From contig JAGBNC010000016.1 in the NCBI GenBank assembly GCA_017634595.1, positions 1-64,000 of the forward strand: DNA of 64,000 bases, in the 5' to 3' direction. Shown here piece after piece: positions 44,075 to 52,792 of this stretch; position 1 is the stretch's first letter; every line of letters starts with the position of its first letter. A program made the position numbers and the translations under genes. Under the pieces are notes generated by a model. It had not been told where the DNA came from. It saw only the letters and a list, made by a program, of their open reading frames with translations, and did not search any database. Origin of the DNA: Bacteroidales bacterium (GTDB lineage Bacteria > Bacteroidota > Bacteroidia > Bacteroidales > UBA932).

Positions 44075-45171
44075 TCAAAAAAACACTTAGCATATTAATC
44101 GGCGCCATTCTTGCTTTCACCACCCTCTTTGCTGCTCCCAAACCCCGCTGGAGTGCAGAAAAAGCCAATAAATGGGCTGCCGACAAAGGATGGATAGTTG
44201 GATGCGACTACGTGACTTCCAATGCAATCAACCAGATTGAGATGTGGCAGGCGGAGACATTCTCCCCAGAAATCATCGACCGAGAACTCGGTTATGCCGA
44301 AAGCATCGGATTCAATACCGTCCGCGTATTCTTCTCGCATCTCGTTTATCTGGACGACCCCAAGGGTTTCAAGCAGCGCTTCAGCCAGTTTCTGGACATC
44401 TGCGAGAAACATCATATTCGCGCTCTGCCCACGTTTTGGACGAACGGCGGCAAATGCAAGGAGCCCAAACTCGGCCCCCAACCTCCGAGCCGCAAAGGCG
44501 TCCACAACTCTGAATGGTGCATGGTGCCCGGCACGGAATGGGTAAACGACCCTACCACCTGGCCGAAACTTGAGAAAATGGTCAAAGACATTCTCCGTAC
44601 TTACCGCAACGACAAGCGCATCCTCATGTGGTGCCTTTACAACGAGCCCGAAAACCTGAGGCGTGGAGTAAAATCGTCGATTCCTCTCATGAGCGCCACA
44701 TTCCACTGGGCGAGGGAAATCAATCCTTCCCAGCCACTTACGGCACCCATCTGGCGTCCGGTCGGTGAAAAGGGCACATCCCTCCCTGAAGTGAGTTTCG
44801 TACTGGAAAACAGCGATGTGATATCGTTCCATGCTTACAAGACTCCTGAAGTCACAGAGCGCTATATCCAGACTTTACTTCCGTACGGACGTCCTCTTGT
44901 CTGCACCGAATATATGGCGCGCACGCTTGGCTCCACCTTCGAAGGCTGCATGCCGGTATTCAAGAAGTACAATGTGGGTGCCATCAACTTCGGCCTTGTG
45001 ACGGGCAAACTCAATTGCCATTATCATTGGAATAAGACGGACAAGAACGGCTTCTCCATCCCCTGGGACAAGGAACCTGATGTCTGGTTCCACGATATTT
45101 TCCGTGAAGACGGAACCCCGTTCAGCGAGAAAGAGATAGAATTCATAAAGTCAATGACTGGCGCCAAATGA
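44071..45171 (+). CDS. Clan GH-A glycoside hydrolase (GH5-like)
   Basis: This is a 366-residue secreted TIM-barrel enzyme with a cleavable signal (TTLFAAP) and no lipobox. The N-terminal WIVGCDYVTSNAINQIEMWQ and AESIGFNTVRVFFSHLVYLD fit a Bacteroidetes group often labelled 1,4-beta-xylanase or GH5-like. The acid/base Glu is in MWCLYNEPEN (about residue 192) and the nucleophile Glu in LVCTEYMAR (about 280). The retaining mechanism follows from the clan; the xylanase label does not establish the substrate. It overlaps both neighbours by 4 bp. Confidence 0.82.
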   Translation: MIKKTLSILIGAILAFTTLFAAPKPRWSAEKANKWAADKGWIVGCDYVTSNAINQIEMWQAETFSPEIIDRELGYAESIGFNTVRVFFSHLVYLDDPKGFKQRFSQFLDICEKHHIRALPTFWTNGGKCKEPKLGPQPPSRKGVHNSEWCMVPGTEWVNDPTTWPKLEKMVKDILRTYRNDKRILMWCLYNEPENLRRGVKSSIPLMSATFHWAREINPSQPLTAPIWRPVGEKGTSLPEVSFVLENSDVISFHAYKTPEVTERYIQTLLPYGRPLVCTEYMARTLGSTFEGCMPVFKKYNVGAINFGLVTGKLNCHYHWNKTDKNGFSIPWDKEPDVWFHDIFREDGTPFSEKEIEFIKSMTGAK

Positions 45172-47795
45172 AAAGGGCCTGTTACATAGCATCGGTTTTA
45201 TTCATCCTTGCGTCCTGCTCGGAAGCCGCCCCTCTGGAGACGGCTCCCGGTGATGCCGTCCTGACCATAATCCCACAGACGGAGGTTTCCCGCACCACTC
45301 TCAGTCCTGAATTTGCCATGCTCTGGGAAGATGCGACAGACCGTATCGGAGTATGTATTCCGAGCCGTTCGAGCGGCAATGTGCAAGCAGAGCCTCAGCG
45401 AACTACAACCGGCGGCGTGGTCTTCAGCGCCTCTGTCCCCGAGCCCCGTTCAGGCAATAAACTGTATGCATACTATCCTTTTTCGGAATCCGTAAAAGGA
45501 ACTTCTTCCCGTTTCTCCCTTACGGTTCCGGAGTTGCAGACTCAGGCTGCGGCCGGGCAATACAACGGCTGCAACAACCCCATGGTGGCGGAGCCTTATG
45601 TTTTCGGAGAAGATCTGTCGACGGACGGATTACAGCTTATGTTCCGTCCTGCGGGCTGCATTCTCGCATTCGGGATTTACGACTCTTCGGGCGCTTACGC
45701 CTCAGAGCAGATTGAGTCGGTAAAATTTACTGCTTCAAAGGGCACCGTGGCCGGAACCTTTATCGCCGATGCCGAAAACTTCTCCGCGGATGCTTTCTCT
45801 TTCACCGCAGCAAAGGGCTCCGTTCAGGTTACGCTCGACAAAGCCGCAGCGGTGGGACAATCAGAAAACGGATATGTTTTTCTTACTGTCATTCCGGGGA
45901 CATATACAGGTTCCTTGACCGTAAGCACCGCCAATTACGACTTTGTGTTCCCCGACCGTACATTTACCTGCAACCGTGCGACACTCAAACAATTCAGGGT
46001 TGATCTCGCAGGGGCCGGATCCATGTCCTACAAAGGTTCCGTCATACTTACCCCTTTCAGTGAGCTCAACGCGGGGAAACAGACTGTCAACTCCCATGCA
46101 GGAGAATGCGGCGATGCCAGCCTGATGAAGAACATGCGAAGCTATGTGGAGCTCGGGCCTTCGTTCGGCATGGACGCCCCCAATTATCCCAGGGTGCGCA
46201 GCATGGCCGATGGCAGCTTCCTCCTCACTTGGCAGCAGAGCGACATTGACGGTGACGCCAATGGCATGGATGTGTACTATGCCCTGAGTCCCGACGGCAT
46301 AAACTGGGAAAACAGGGGTTACCTCTTCCAGAGGGTCAGGGGATATTCTACTCCCAACGGCAACAACACCAAGGTCTATACCAACGGCAACTCCATAGTG
46401 CTCGCCAACGGATACGTATGCGCGGTGGCGTCTTTCCGCCCGTATTCGTTCTATGGTAAGCCTGAGAGCCAGCTATATAGCGGCATAGAGCTCAAGCGGA
46501 GCGCCGACAACGGCAAGACTTGGACAACGACGGCCAAGGTTATCCATCGCGGGCCCAACTGGGAAGCCCACCTGGTCCAGAAGAGCAGTGGACGGCTGGA
46601 GTGCTACTTCTCAGAGAGCCATCCGCTTATAAGCAGCAGCAACTCGGGAACTGCGATGGTGTATTCCGACAACAACGGTTCCACATGGTATCCCGCTCTC
46701 GGGTCGAATCCCTGGAGCTCCTATTCGCCTATTCATGCCATAAGGCACAACTGGCCGGCTGATTCCGAATACCCAGAGCGTTATACCGATCAGATGCCTG
46801 TGCTCATTCAACTCAATGGTTCACAACAGCTTACCGGGGTGTTTGAGACGGTTAAGAGTTACAATGCCTCCAGCAATAGTGTCTCTTTCAAGATATCCCA
46901 GTCGTGGTCTCCCGAAGACGGAAACTGGCCTGACCTTGCCGACGGCCCTGATGGCTGGAGAGGCACAGGCGGACAAGTTTATTCTACCGATTCCGAGTTT
47001 TATAATCCCACCATCGCAAATTCTGGAACGGCCCCGTACATCATCCAGTTTCCTTCCGGTGAAACAGTTGTATCTTATTCCAGCGGCCGCCAGTATGCAA
47101 TGATAGGCGACGAGACCGCGCGAAATTATTCAGCCGCGTTCCGGCTGTTCGATGAGGGAGCATGCTCATGGGGCGGACTCGACCTGTGCGGAAGCCATGA
47201 GATGATGGCGACGGTCCGCATAGGGCGCGGTGGAGACACCAGCACATCGAATCCTCCTGTTATCGCCCTTGTGCGTTACGCGCTGAACCATAGCATTTCG
47301 GCAACTTCGCGCATGGTAAAGGCCGATGGTGTGAATACGGAATGGGAAACAAGCGACGAGGCCGTTTTTGTAGGTTCCAAGTCTCAGGCCCAGGCCACCT
47401 TGAGGTGCTCTTCGGACCAGGATAACGTGTACTTCCTTGTAGAAGTGATGGACGAGTCCTTGAGCTCTTCCGACTATGTTTATCTTGACCTGTCGGCACC
47501 GGGCACCGTCCTTGGCTCAGACGCGTTTCGCCTTAAGCTTGGCAAAGACGGGCTTGACTCCGTCAGCCGTTGGAACGGTTCGTCATGGGCCGTGGACGGC
47601 TCGCTTGGAATAACGGCATCCTCGGCAGTCGCCGACGGCCAAGGCTGGCTCGCGGAAGTCTGCGTTCCGCGTGCCTCTGTCCCCGCTGTCGGAGAACTTG
47701 CGTTGAATCTTACCCTGTACGAGAGTTCAGTGTCGACCACCGATGTCCTGCGTGACTCAATTCTTTCCAATTGGATTAAAGTAAAGAATTTATGA
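45168..47795 (+). CDS. Lipoprotein fusing a fimbrillin-like domain, sialidase-fold propeller and CBM9-like domain
   Basis: This 875-residue lipoprotein (lipobox ILASC) has three parts. A fimbrillin-like domain covers about 20-280 (NKLYAYYPFSESV, LQLMFRPAGCILAFGIY). The propeller at about 320-700 has NYPRVRSMADGSFLLTW, SADNGKTW, SDNNGSTW and NWEAHLVQKSSGRLECYFSE. The CBM9-like domain at about 705-875 has DGVNTEWETSDEAVFVGSKS. The last two parts parallel the gene at 42230, so this is a paralogue with an added surface module. TDQMPVLIQLNG and GVFET again resemble GH93 more than GH33. Confidence 0.75.
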   Translation: MKRACYIASVLFILASCSEAAPLETAPGDAVLTIIPQTEVSRTTLSPEFAMLWEDATDRIGVCIPSRSSGNVQAEPQRTTTGGVVFSASVPEPRSGNKLYAYYPFSESVKGTSSRFSLTVPELQTQAAAGQYNGCNNPMVAEPYVFGEDLSTDGLQLMFRPAGCILAFGIYDSSGAYASEQIESVKFTASKGTVAGTFIADAENFSADAFSFTAAKGSVQVTLDKAAAVGQSENGYVFLTVIPGTYTGSLTVSTANYDFVFPDRTFTCNRATLKQFRVDLAGAGSMSYKGSVILTPFSELNAGKQTVNSHAGECGDASLMKNMRSYVELGPSFGMDAPNYPRVRSMADGSFLLTWQQSDIDGDANGMDVYYALSPDGINWENRGYLFQRVRGYSTPNGNNTKVYTNGNSIVLANGYVCAVASFRPYSFYGKPESQLYSGIELKRSADNGKTWTTTAKVIHRGPNWEAHLVQKSSGRLECYFSESHPLISSSNSGTAMVYSDNNGSTWYPALGSNPWSSYSPIHAIRHNWPADSEYPERYTDQMPVLIQLNGSQQLTGVFETVKSYNASSNSVSFKISQSWSPEDGNWPDLADGPDGWRGTGGQVYSTDSEFYNPTIANSGTAPYIIQFPSGETVVSYSSGRQYAMIGDETARNYSAAFRLFDEGACSWGGLDLCGSHEMMATVRIGRGGDTSTSNPPVIALVRYALNHSISATSRMVKADGVNTEWETSDEAVFVGSKSQAQATLRCSSDQDNVYFLVEVMDESLSSSDYVYLDLSAPGTVLGSDAFRLKLGKDGLDSVSRWNGSSWAVDGSLGITASSAVADGQGWLAEVCVPRASVPAVGELALNLTLYESSVSTTDVLRDSILSNWIKVKNL

Positions 47796-50182
47796 ATAGA
47801 TATCGAATGTTGACGAGTATTTTGCTTCCCTGCCTGCTGGCAGCATGCCAGAAACCGATGGATCCCGAACAGGTCCAAGAGCCTGCAACCGTGCTGGAGG
47901 CTGGTTTTTATGCCGGCAGCCGTACGGCTTTGGACGGTCTGACTTGCACATGGTCGGATGGTGATGCCATCGCAGTCAACGGAAAGGCTTCCACCGACAT
48001 CGAAATACTTGAATCAGGTAAAAAAGCTCGTTTTACCCTGCCGCTTATTGATGCTCCGTACCATGCAATCTATCCTGTCTCTGCATACAATGCAGGTTCT
48101 TATGCTCCGGAATCCGGACGTTATGGTACCGTAACCGTTCCCGAGACTCAGTCATATGTCGCCGGCTCTTTTGATCCTGCGGCAGCGATCATGGTGGCTG
48201 CCTCCGAGACCGGGTCCAGCATAGATTTTGTCCATGCCATGTCTTATCTCCGCCTGACGGTAAATGCTGGTTCTGACAATCATTCAATCGCAGAAATCAG
48301 TGTATGGGCCAATTCCGAAGAGGATTTGAGCGGAGAATTCTCGTTTGATCCTTCAAGTCTCAGACTTGTGGGGAACGGAAAAAGCGGCAAGAGGATTATC
48401 GTTAGCTGCGGTGCGGGTGCAGCACTGGGCGATCCTATTGTAATAGCTTTGCCAGCCAAAACATACCAGACGGGTATTTCCATGAGAATCAAGGATATAA
48501 AGAATCACTACCAGGTAATCAAGTCTGCAAAGCAGTTTACTGCCGAGGCGGGCAAGATTTACGATACCAGCATAGACTTCAAGCCTACCGGAACCCTTAT
48601 TTACGGGCAGGCTCCGGGGTCAGCTTCCGGCAAAAAGACCAGAATCCTGTTCATCGGAAACAGCCATACTCTGGATGCAACCGACCTGTTGCCGCTCATG
48701 CTCAACCACGAAGGAGTCCGCAACGTGGAACTAACGAGAAGCTATCACGGAGGATACTATCTGGTAGGATACAATAACAATTATGACAAGGCCAACAATG
48801 CGGCATTGTGCACCTGGACTCCAGGACAGCGCTTCTGGAACGGCAGCATAGACCTGCATCATTCGCTCAAAGACATAGCAGCAACAGGTCCTTTCGACAT
48901 CATCGTCCTGCAGGAGTATTCCGGAGGCGAGTATGCCTGGACCTGGAGCGACACCGAGAAGAATGCAATTCACGGACTGATTGAAAAACTGAGGGTTACG
49001 AGTCCCGATGCAGAATTCGTTTATTTCCAGTCCCATTGCTGGTCGAATAATCACGACGTCATCAAGAGCAAGTTCGACGGAAGCAATGTAACGCAGTTCG
49101 AGACCGTGGTCCGCGAGAATTCATCCCATGTAATGGATCCTGCGGAGGGCTATCCTTTCAAGCGTATGTTTTCCACCGGTGCGCTGCTGCAGAACCTCCG
49201 AACTACCGGCCTGAACTCCGTTCATCCCGACGACCTTTGCCGCGGCGACCATATCCACCTGGACTACGGAATGCCTCGCGCCGCTGCGTCGCTGCTCATC
49301 TGGAAAACGCTCATCACACCTCTTACGGACATAGCTCCCGAAGATGTAACCTTCCGCTTCACGGAGTTTTATCCTTATCCGGAAAGATATACCACCCCTT
49401 TCACGGACGACAACAGGGCTGCTGTGCTTGCCGCAGTCAACGCTGCATACAGCGACCCGTTCCACATCACTGACCTTAGTTCCTATGCGGGAGCTCCTGA
49501 TTATGTGGACAATCCGGGTAGTGTTTGCCTGAATGACAAGGGCGTCGATGTCAAACCTGTCGCATTCCCTGTACGTTTCATGCTCAATGACTGGGGAGGA
49601 ACCGGATGCCAGTTCCTCTGGAACCCTCTGGGAATCTGGTTCTCGGCTCAGCCACAGGCCTTCGCCAAATGGGTAAGCGTGAGCAGGCCTGTTGATAACT
49701 TGATTTATAACAGGGGTTTCTATACTTCCGGAGGATATTCGGTCACTCTGAATTCCATCTGGACCGGGGATTATTTCGAATTCGTGATTCCCGTCAAGGG
49801 CTTCAAGGCAGGAACAACAATACGCTTCAGCGCTCCATTCTACACCCGCCAGGGCCCTTGCTTCTGGTATCTTGACTATCTAGACGGAGACGAGTGGAAG
49901 CACAATAGCAGCGAATGCTCTACTTGGGACGGCGCTTTCAAGCATGATGCAACGTTCGCCATCGGACACGGCAATACCGCCATCAGCACAGACTGCACCT
50001 TCGAACACGGAATCCAGGAAGGGTTCCTGCGTTTCCGCCTACGTTGCGCCGACGGCAGCATCCAGGCCACCGCTTCTGGCGCCGTTCAACGTTCTACGCC
50101 GAATGTCGCAAGCGGAGCTTATTCCTGCGCATTTTACTTTACCGGAGACCAGAGCCTGAGTTTCTCCATGATTTACGAATAA
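47792..50182 (+). CDS. Lipoprotein: fimbrillin-like domain, SGNH/DUF4886 hydrolase domain and WTGDYF domain
   Basis: This 796-residue lipoprotein (lipobox LLAAC) begins with a fimbrillin-like domain (about 25-270; TWSDGDAIAVNGKAST, FDPAAAIMVA) shared with the GLUG proteins. An SGNH-type hydrolase domain (about 280-510) follows, with ILFIGNSHTLDA (Ser near 291) and GDHIHLDYGMPRAA (His near 489), fitting DUF4886. It ends with the module found in the gene at 35568 (IWTGDYFEFVIPVKGFKAGT, Trp near 657, and YLDYLDGDEWKHN). SGNH enzymes in such loci often remove acetyl or other esters from glycans; that is inference. Confidence 0.78.
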   Translation: MNRYRMLTSILLPCLLAACQKPMDPEQVQEPATVLEAGFYAGSRTALDGLTCTWSDGDAIAVNGKASTDIEILESGKKARFTLPLIDAPYHAIYPVSAYNAGSYAPESGRYGTVTVPETQSYVAGSFDPAAAIMVAASETGSSIDFVHAMSYLRLTVNAGSDNHSIAEISVWANSEEDLSGEFSFDPSSLRLVGNGKSGKRIIVSCGAGAALGDPIVIALPAKTYQTGISMRIKDIKNHYQVIKSAKQFTAEAGKIYDTSIDFKPTGTLIYGQAPGSASGKKTRILFIGNSHTLDATDLLPLMLNHEGVRNVELTRSYHGGYYLVGYNNNYDKANNAALCTWTPGQRFWNGSIDLHHSLKDIAATGPFDIIVLQEYSGGEYAWTWSDTEKNAIHGLIEKLRVTSPDAEFVYFQSHCWSNNHDVIKSKFDGSNVTQFETVVRENSSHVMDPAEGYPFKRMFSTGALLQNLRTTGLNSVHPDDLCRGDHIHLDYGMPRAAASLLIWKTLITPLTDIAPEDVTFRFTEFYPYPERYTTPFTDDNRAAVLAAVNAAYSDPFHITDLSSYAGAPDYVDNPGSVCLNDKGVDVKPVAFPVRFMLNDWGGTGCQFLWNPLGIWFSAQPQAFAKWVSVSRPVDNLIYNRGFYTSGGYSVTLNSIWTGDYFEFVIPVKGFKAGTTIRFSAPFYTRQGPCFWYLDYLDGDEWKHNSSECSTWDGAFKHDATFAIGHGNTAISTDCTFEHGIQEGFLRFRLRCADGSIQATASGAVQRSTPNVASGAYSCAFYFTGDQSLSFSMIYE

Positions 50183-50195
50183 CAACTGAACCGAT

Positions 50196-50333
50196 ATGAA
50201 AAAGAAAACTCTCAAACAGCTTTATGCCACTCCGGATACGGTTTTGTATGCTGCGCAGGAAAACGGCATCCTCTGCCAGTCCTCCACCCTTCCGGACATG
50301 AATGAGGGAGAGCACGATTTCAATTGGAATTAA
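50196..50333 (+). CDS. Short peptide, 45 residues (YxxP...DFxW family, member 2)
   Basis: It starts MKKKTLKQLYATPDTVLYAA, carries ILCQSSTLPDMNEGE in the middle and ends HDFNWN. It is closely similar to the next frame at 50350 and more distantly to 33141 and 56053. No signal sequence. It begins 13 bp after the SGNH gene and is followed after 16 bp by the next short frame, all in the same operon. Confidence 0.7.
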   Translation: MKKKTLKQLYATPDTVLYAAQENGILCQSSTLPDMNEGEHDFNWN

Positions 50334-50349
50334 TAATCAAACACAGCAT

Positions 50350-50487
50350 ATGAACACAAAAACCTTCACAACGCCCTACAAGGCTCCGGACACAACATGG
50401 TCCGCAGCGGAGGAAGAAACACTCCTCTGTCAATCAAATACCCTTCCCGACCTCACCGAGGGAGAGAATGATTTCGACTGGATTTAA
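50350..50487 (+). CDS. Short peptide, 45 residues (YxxP...DFxW family, member 3)
   Basis: It starts MNTKTFTTPYKAPDTTWSAA, carries LLCQSNTLPDLTEGEN and ends DFDWI. It has the same length as the previous frame, with aligned Tyr, Pro, Asp-Thr, Cys-Gln-Ser, Leu-Pro-Asp and the acidic DF-W tail, so the pair looks like a tandem duplication. It ends 14 bp before the third GLUG lipoprotein gene, the same placement as member 1. Confidence 0.7.
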   Translation: MNTKTFTTPYKAPDTTWSAAEEETLLCQSNTLPDLTEGENDFDWI

Positions 50488-50501
50488 ATACATCGCAGGT
50501 C

Positions 50502-52781
50502 ATGAAAAAGAACATACTATTTACAGGACTGGTCCTGACCGCAGTGCTCGTTTCCTGCGAAAAGAAGATTGAGCAGAATATCGTTCCGTCAGACGGCGTG
50601 AAACTCGAGGCCACGATAGCTTCAGATACCAAAACAGCCCTCGATGGCCTGAGCTGCTCGTGGAGCAGCGATGACGTAGTCGTCGTCAATGGTGAAACGT
50701 CCACGGGGATAGAAGTTTTGCCCGGCGGTAAAGCGGCATATTTCACATTCCCCATCATTGACGCGCCCTACTACGGCATATATCCCGCTTCGGCTTACGT
50801 GGAGGCTTCATTCGACCCAGACAACGGAAGTTACGGCCGCGTCGCCGTGCCCAAGAGCCAGACATGGGTAAAAGGCTCCTTCGACCCTGCCGCTGCCATA
50901 ATGGTCGGGATACAGGAAGAAGATGGCAAAGGCATAGCCTTCAAGCACGCAATGTCGTACCTCAAGCTTGTCATTACCAGCAGCAGTGACAGCGATGCCA
51001 TAGCCGAAATACAAGTGAGTGCGACAGCCAGTGAGAACCTCAGCGGTACGTTTACATTCGATCCTGAGACCTGTGCCATAATTGAGGAGAGGTTCAATGG
51101 TAATTCAGTCGTAGTTGACTGTGGCCCTGGCGTACCGCTTGGTGAACCTATTATCGTGGCCATTCCCGCAAAGGTATATTCCCAGGGCTTGAGCATACGT
51201 GTCAAGGATGTCAAGAATCACTATCAGATTCTTACATCCAGCAAGGAGTTCATAGCTGAGCCGGGTGTTATTTATCCGACCACTATAAAGTTCGCACCAA
51301 CTGGAACGCTCATCGACGGAGGTATCTACACCATCGCCGACTGGACTTCCGTGGCAGAAGCCGTCTCCAACGGTGACGATTTTGCCGGAAAGACCCTCAC
51401 CCTGATGGAGGACCTTCATGTGGCGACATATTTCCCTTACGCCAACGGCGTTTTCAACGGAACTTTTGACGGAAACGGACATAAGCTGACAGCTGATGCC
51501 AACATATGGCCGTTGTTCGCAGAGATCGGCATTGATGGCATCGTCAAGGACGTGAAGTACTATGGCGCTTTCGGTATGCCGGCGAACCAGGCGATTGCCG
51601 GGAATGCAACAATCGCGAAACTCAACTATGGACTAATCGAAAATTGCGAGAATCACTCGACCACAGAACTCACAGTTGGCAGTGGGCTCGTATTTGGAAC
51701 CATATGCGCCCAGAATGGCGGAACAGTGAAGAACTGTAAAAACTATGGGGACATTACCATTCATCATACTCCTTCGGGAATAGTTGGCATGTATGGCGGC
51801 GGAATATCAGCTGTCGGCCATATCATCAAGGGTGGTTCTACCGCTACCACGCTTGATATTGACGAGGAGTGCACTCCCGGAACGTTCATCGGATGCGAGA
51901 ATCACGGTGATATTTATGTGGAGGGCATGGGCCCTTCTTATACGACCAAAAATGCTGTCGGCGGTATCTGCGGACAGGTTTACATGAACGGTGTTATTTT
52001 TGACGGCTGTATAAATACCGGAGACATCACCCGTATATCCAATGGTGAAGGTTCCTCGAACAAGTCTGCCACCGTCGGAGGAATTCTTGGACGCAGCTGT
52101 GCCTGGTATACTTCGAGTACGGGAGACAGCGGAGCTCTCGACAACGGTAGCGTAAACGGATTCAATACTCAGATTCTCAATTGCTCCAACAGCGGGACAA
52201 TCAAAGTGTTCTGCCGCCATAGCGGAGGTGTTACCAATAACGGTTCAGGTGCCCGAGGAGACTTCGCTGCCGGTATCGTCGGTGCAATAATAGGCAAAGG
52301 CTCGAATGTGTCGAAAGTTAGTGGCTGTACCAATACGGGAACCGTAGAAGGAGGCTGGACGGCACTTGATGTCAATTCAGCATGTACCGGCGGCATAGCC
52401 GGTCTTGCAAATGCGACAACTTTCTCGTCTTGTAATACGGAGTGCTCTCTCAAATCTACAGAGAATTATGCAGTCGGAGCTGCTGGCGGTATCGTCGCCT
52501 TTGCCATCGCCGATGTCAGCCTTGACGGCTGCAATGCGAAGCCAGTAATCGATATCATGCAGGGGTACAAAGGCGAGACGAAGCGTCAATGTATGCCAGG
52601 ACTACTTATCGGTAATGTAGTCACTTCTGCGACTTTTACTTCCTGCAAGGCTGGCGGCTCCATCGCTGTCGATGCTTCTTCCCTTGGCGTCAACTCATCC
52701 AATTTCAAGAATTTCGTCGTTTCATCATATCCTACAGCATCGAAAGTAAATCCCGACATGTCTGGCGTTAATTGGTTTTAG
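50502..52781 (+). CDS. Surface lipoprotein: fimbrillin-like domain plus GLUG repeats (copy 3)
   Basis: This 759-residue lipoprotein has signal LTAVLVSC. The fimbrillin-like domain (about 25-265) shows CSWSSDDVVVVNGETSTG, SFDPAAAIMVG and FKHAMSYLKLVI. The GLUG half (about 280-740) is close to that of the first copy: GRSCAWYTSSTGDSGAL, GCTNTGTVEGGW, and the C-terminal LLIGNVVTSATF with PTASKV occur in both. The two are therefore paralogues from a duplication. It is preceded by two short peptides. Probable surface glycan-binding or adhesion protein. Confidence 0.82.
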   Translation: MKKNILFTGLVLTAVLVSCEKKIEQNIVPSDGVKLEATIASDTKTALDGLSCSWSSDDVVVVNGETSTGIEVLPGGKAAYFTFPIIDAPYYGIYPASAYVEASFDPDNGSYGRVAVPKSQTWVKGSFDPAAAIMVGIQEEDGKGIAFKHAMSYLKLVITSSSDSDAIAEIQVSATASENLSGTFTFDPETCAIIEERFNGNSVVVDCGPGVPLGEPIIVAIPAKVYSQGLSIRVKDVKNHYQILTSSKEFIAEPGVIYPTTIKFAPTGTLIDGGIYTIADWTSVAEAVSNGDDFAGKTLTLMEDLHVATYFPYANGVFNGTFDGNGHKLTADANIWPLFAEIGIDGIVKDVKYYGAFGMPANQAIAGNATIAKLNYGLIENCENHSTTELTVGSGLVFGTICAQNGGTVKNCKNYGDITIHHTPSGIVGMYGGGISAVGHIIKGGSTATTLDIDEECTPGTFIGCENHGDIYVEGMGPSYTTKNAVGGICGQVYMNGVIFDGCINTGDITRISNGEGSSNKSATVGGILGRSCAWYTSSTGDSGALDNGSVNGFNTQILNCSNSGTIKVFCRHSGGVTNNGSGARGDFAAGIVGAIIGKGSNVSKVSGCTNTGTVEGGWTALDVNSACTGGIAGLANATTFSSCNTECSLKSTENYAVGAAGGIVAFAIADVSLDGCNAKPVIDIMQGYKGETKRQCMPGLLIGNVVTSATFTSCKAGGSIAVDASSLGVNSSNFKNFVVSSYPTASKVNPDMSGVNWF

Positions 52782-52792
52782 ATTAACTGACT

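Noticed and set aside
44071..45171. Calling the GH-A enzyme a xylanase
   Set aside because: Similar proteins often carry that label, but only the clan-level catalytic pair can be seen; no substrate evidence.
50196..50487. The paired short peptides as RiPP precursors
   Set aside because: They have a Cys and a conserved half, but no maturation enzyme, exporter or leader-cleavage motif lies nearby.
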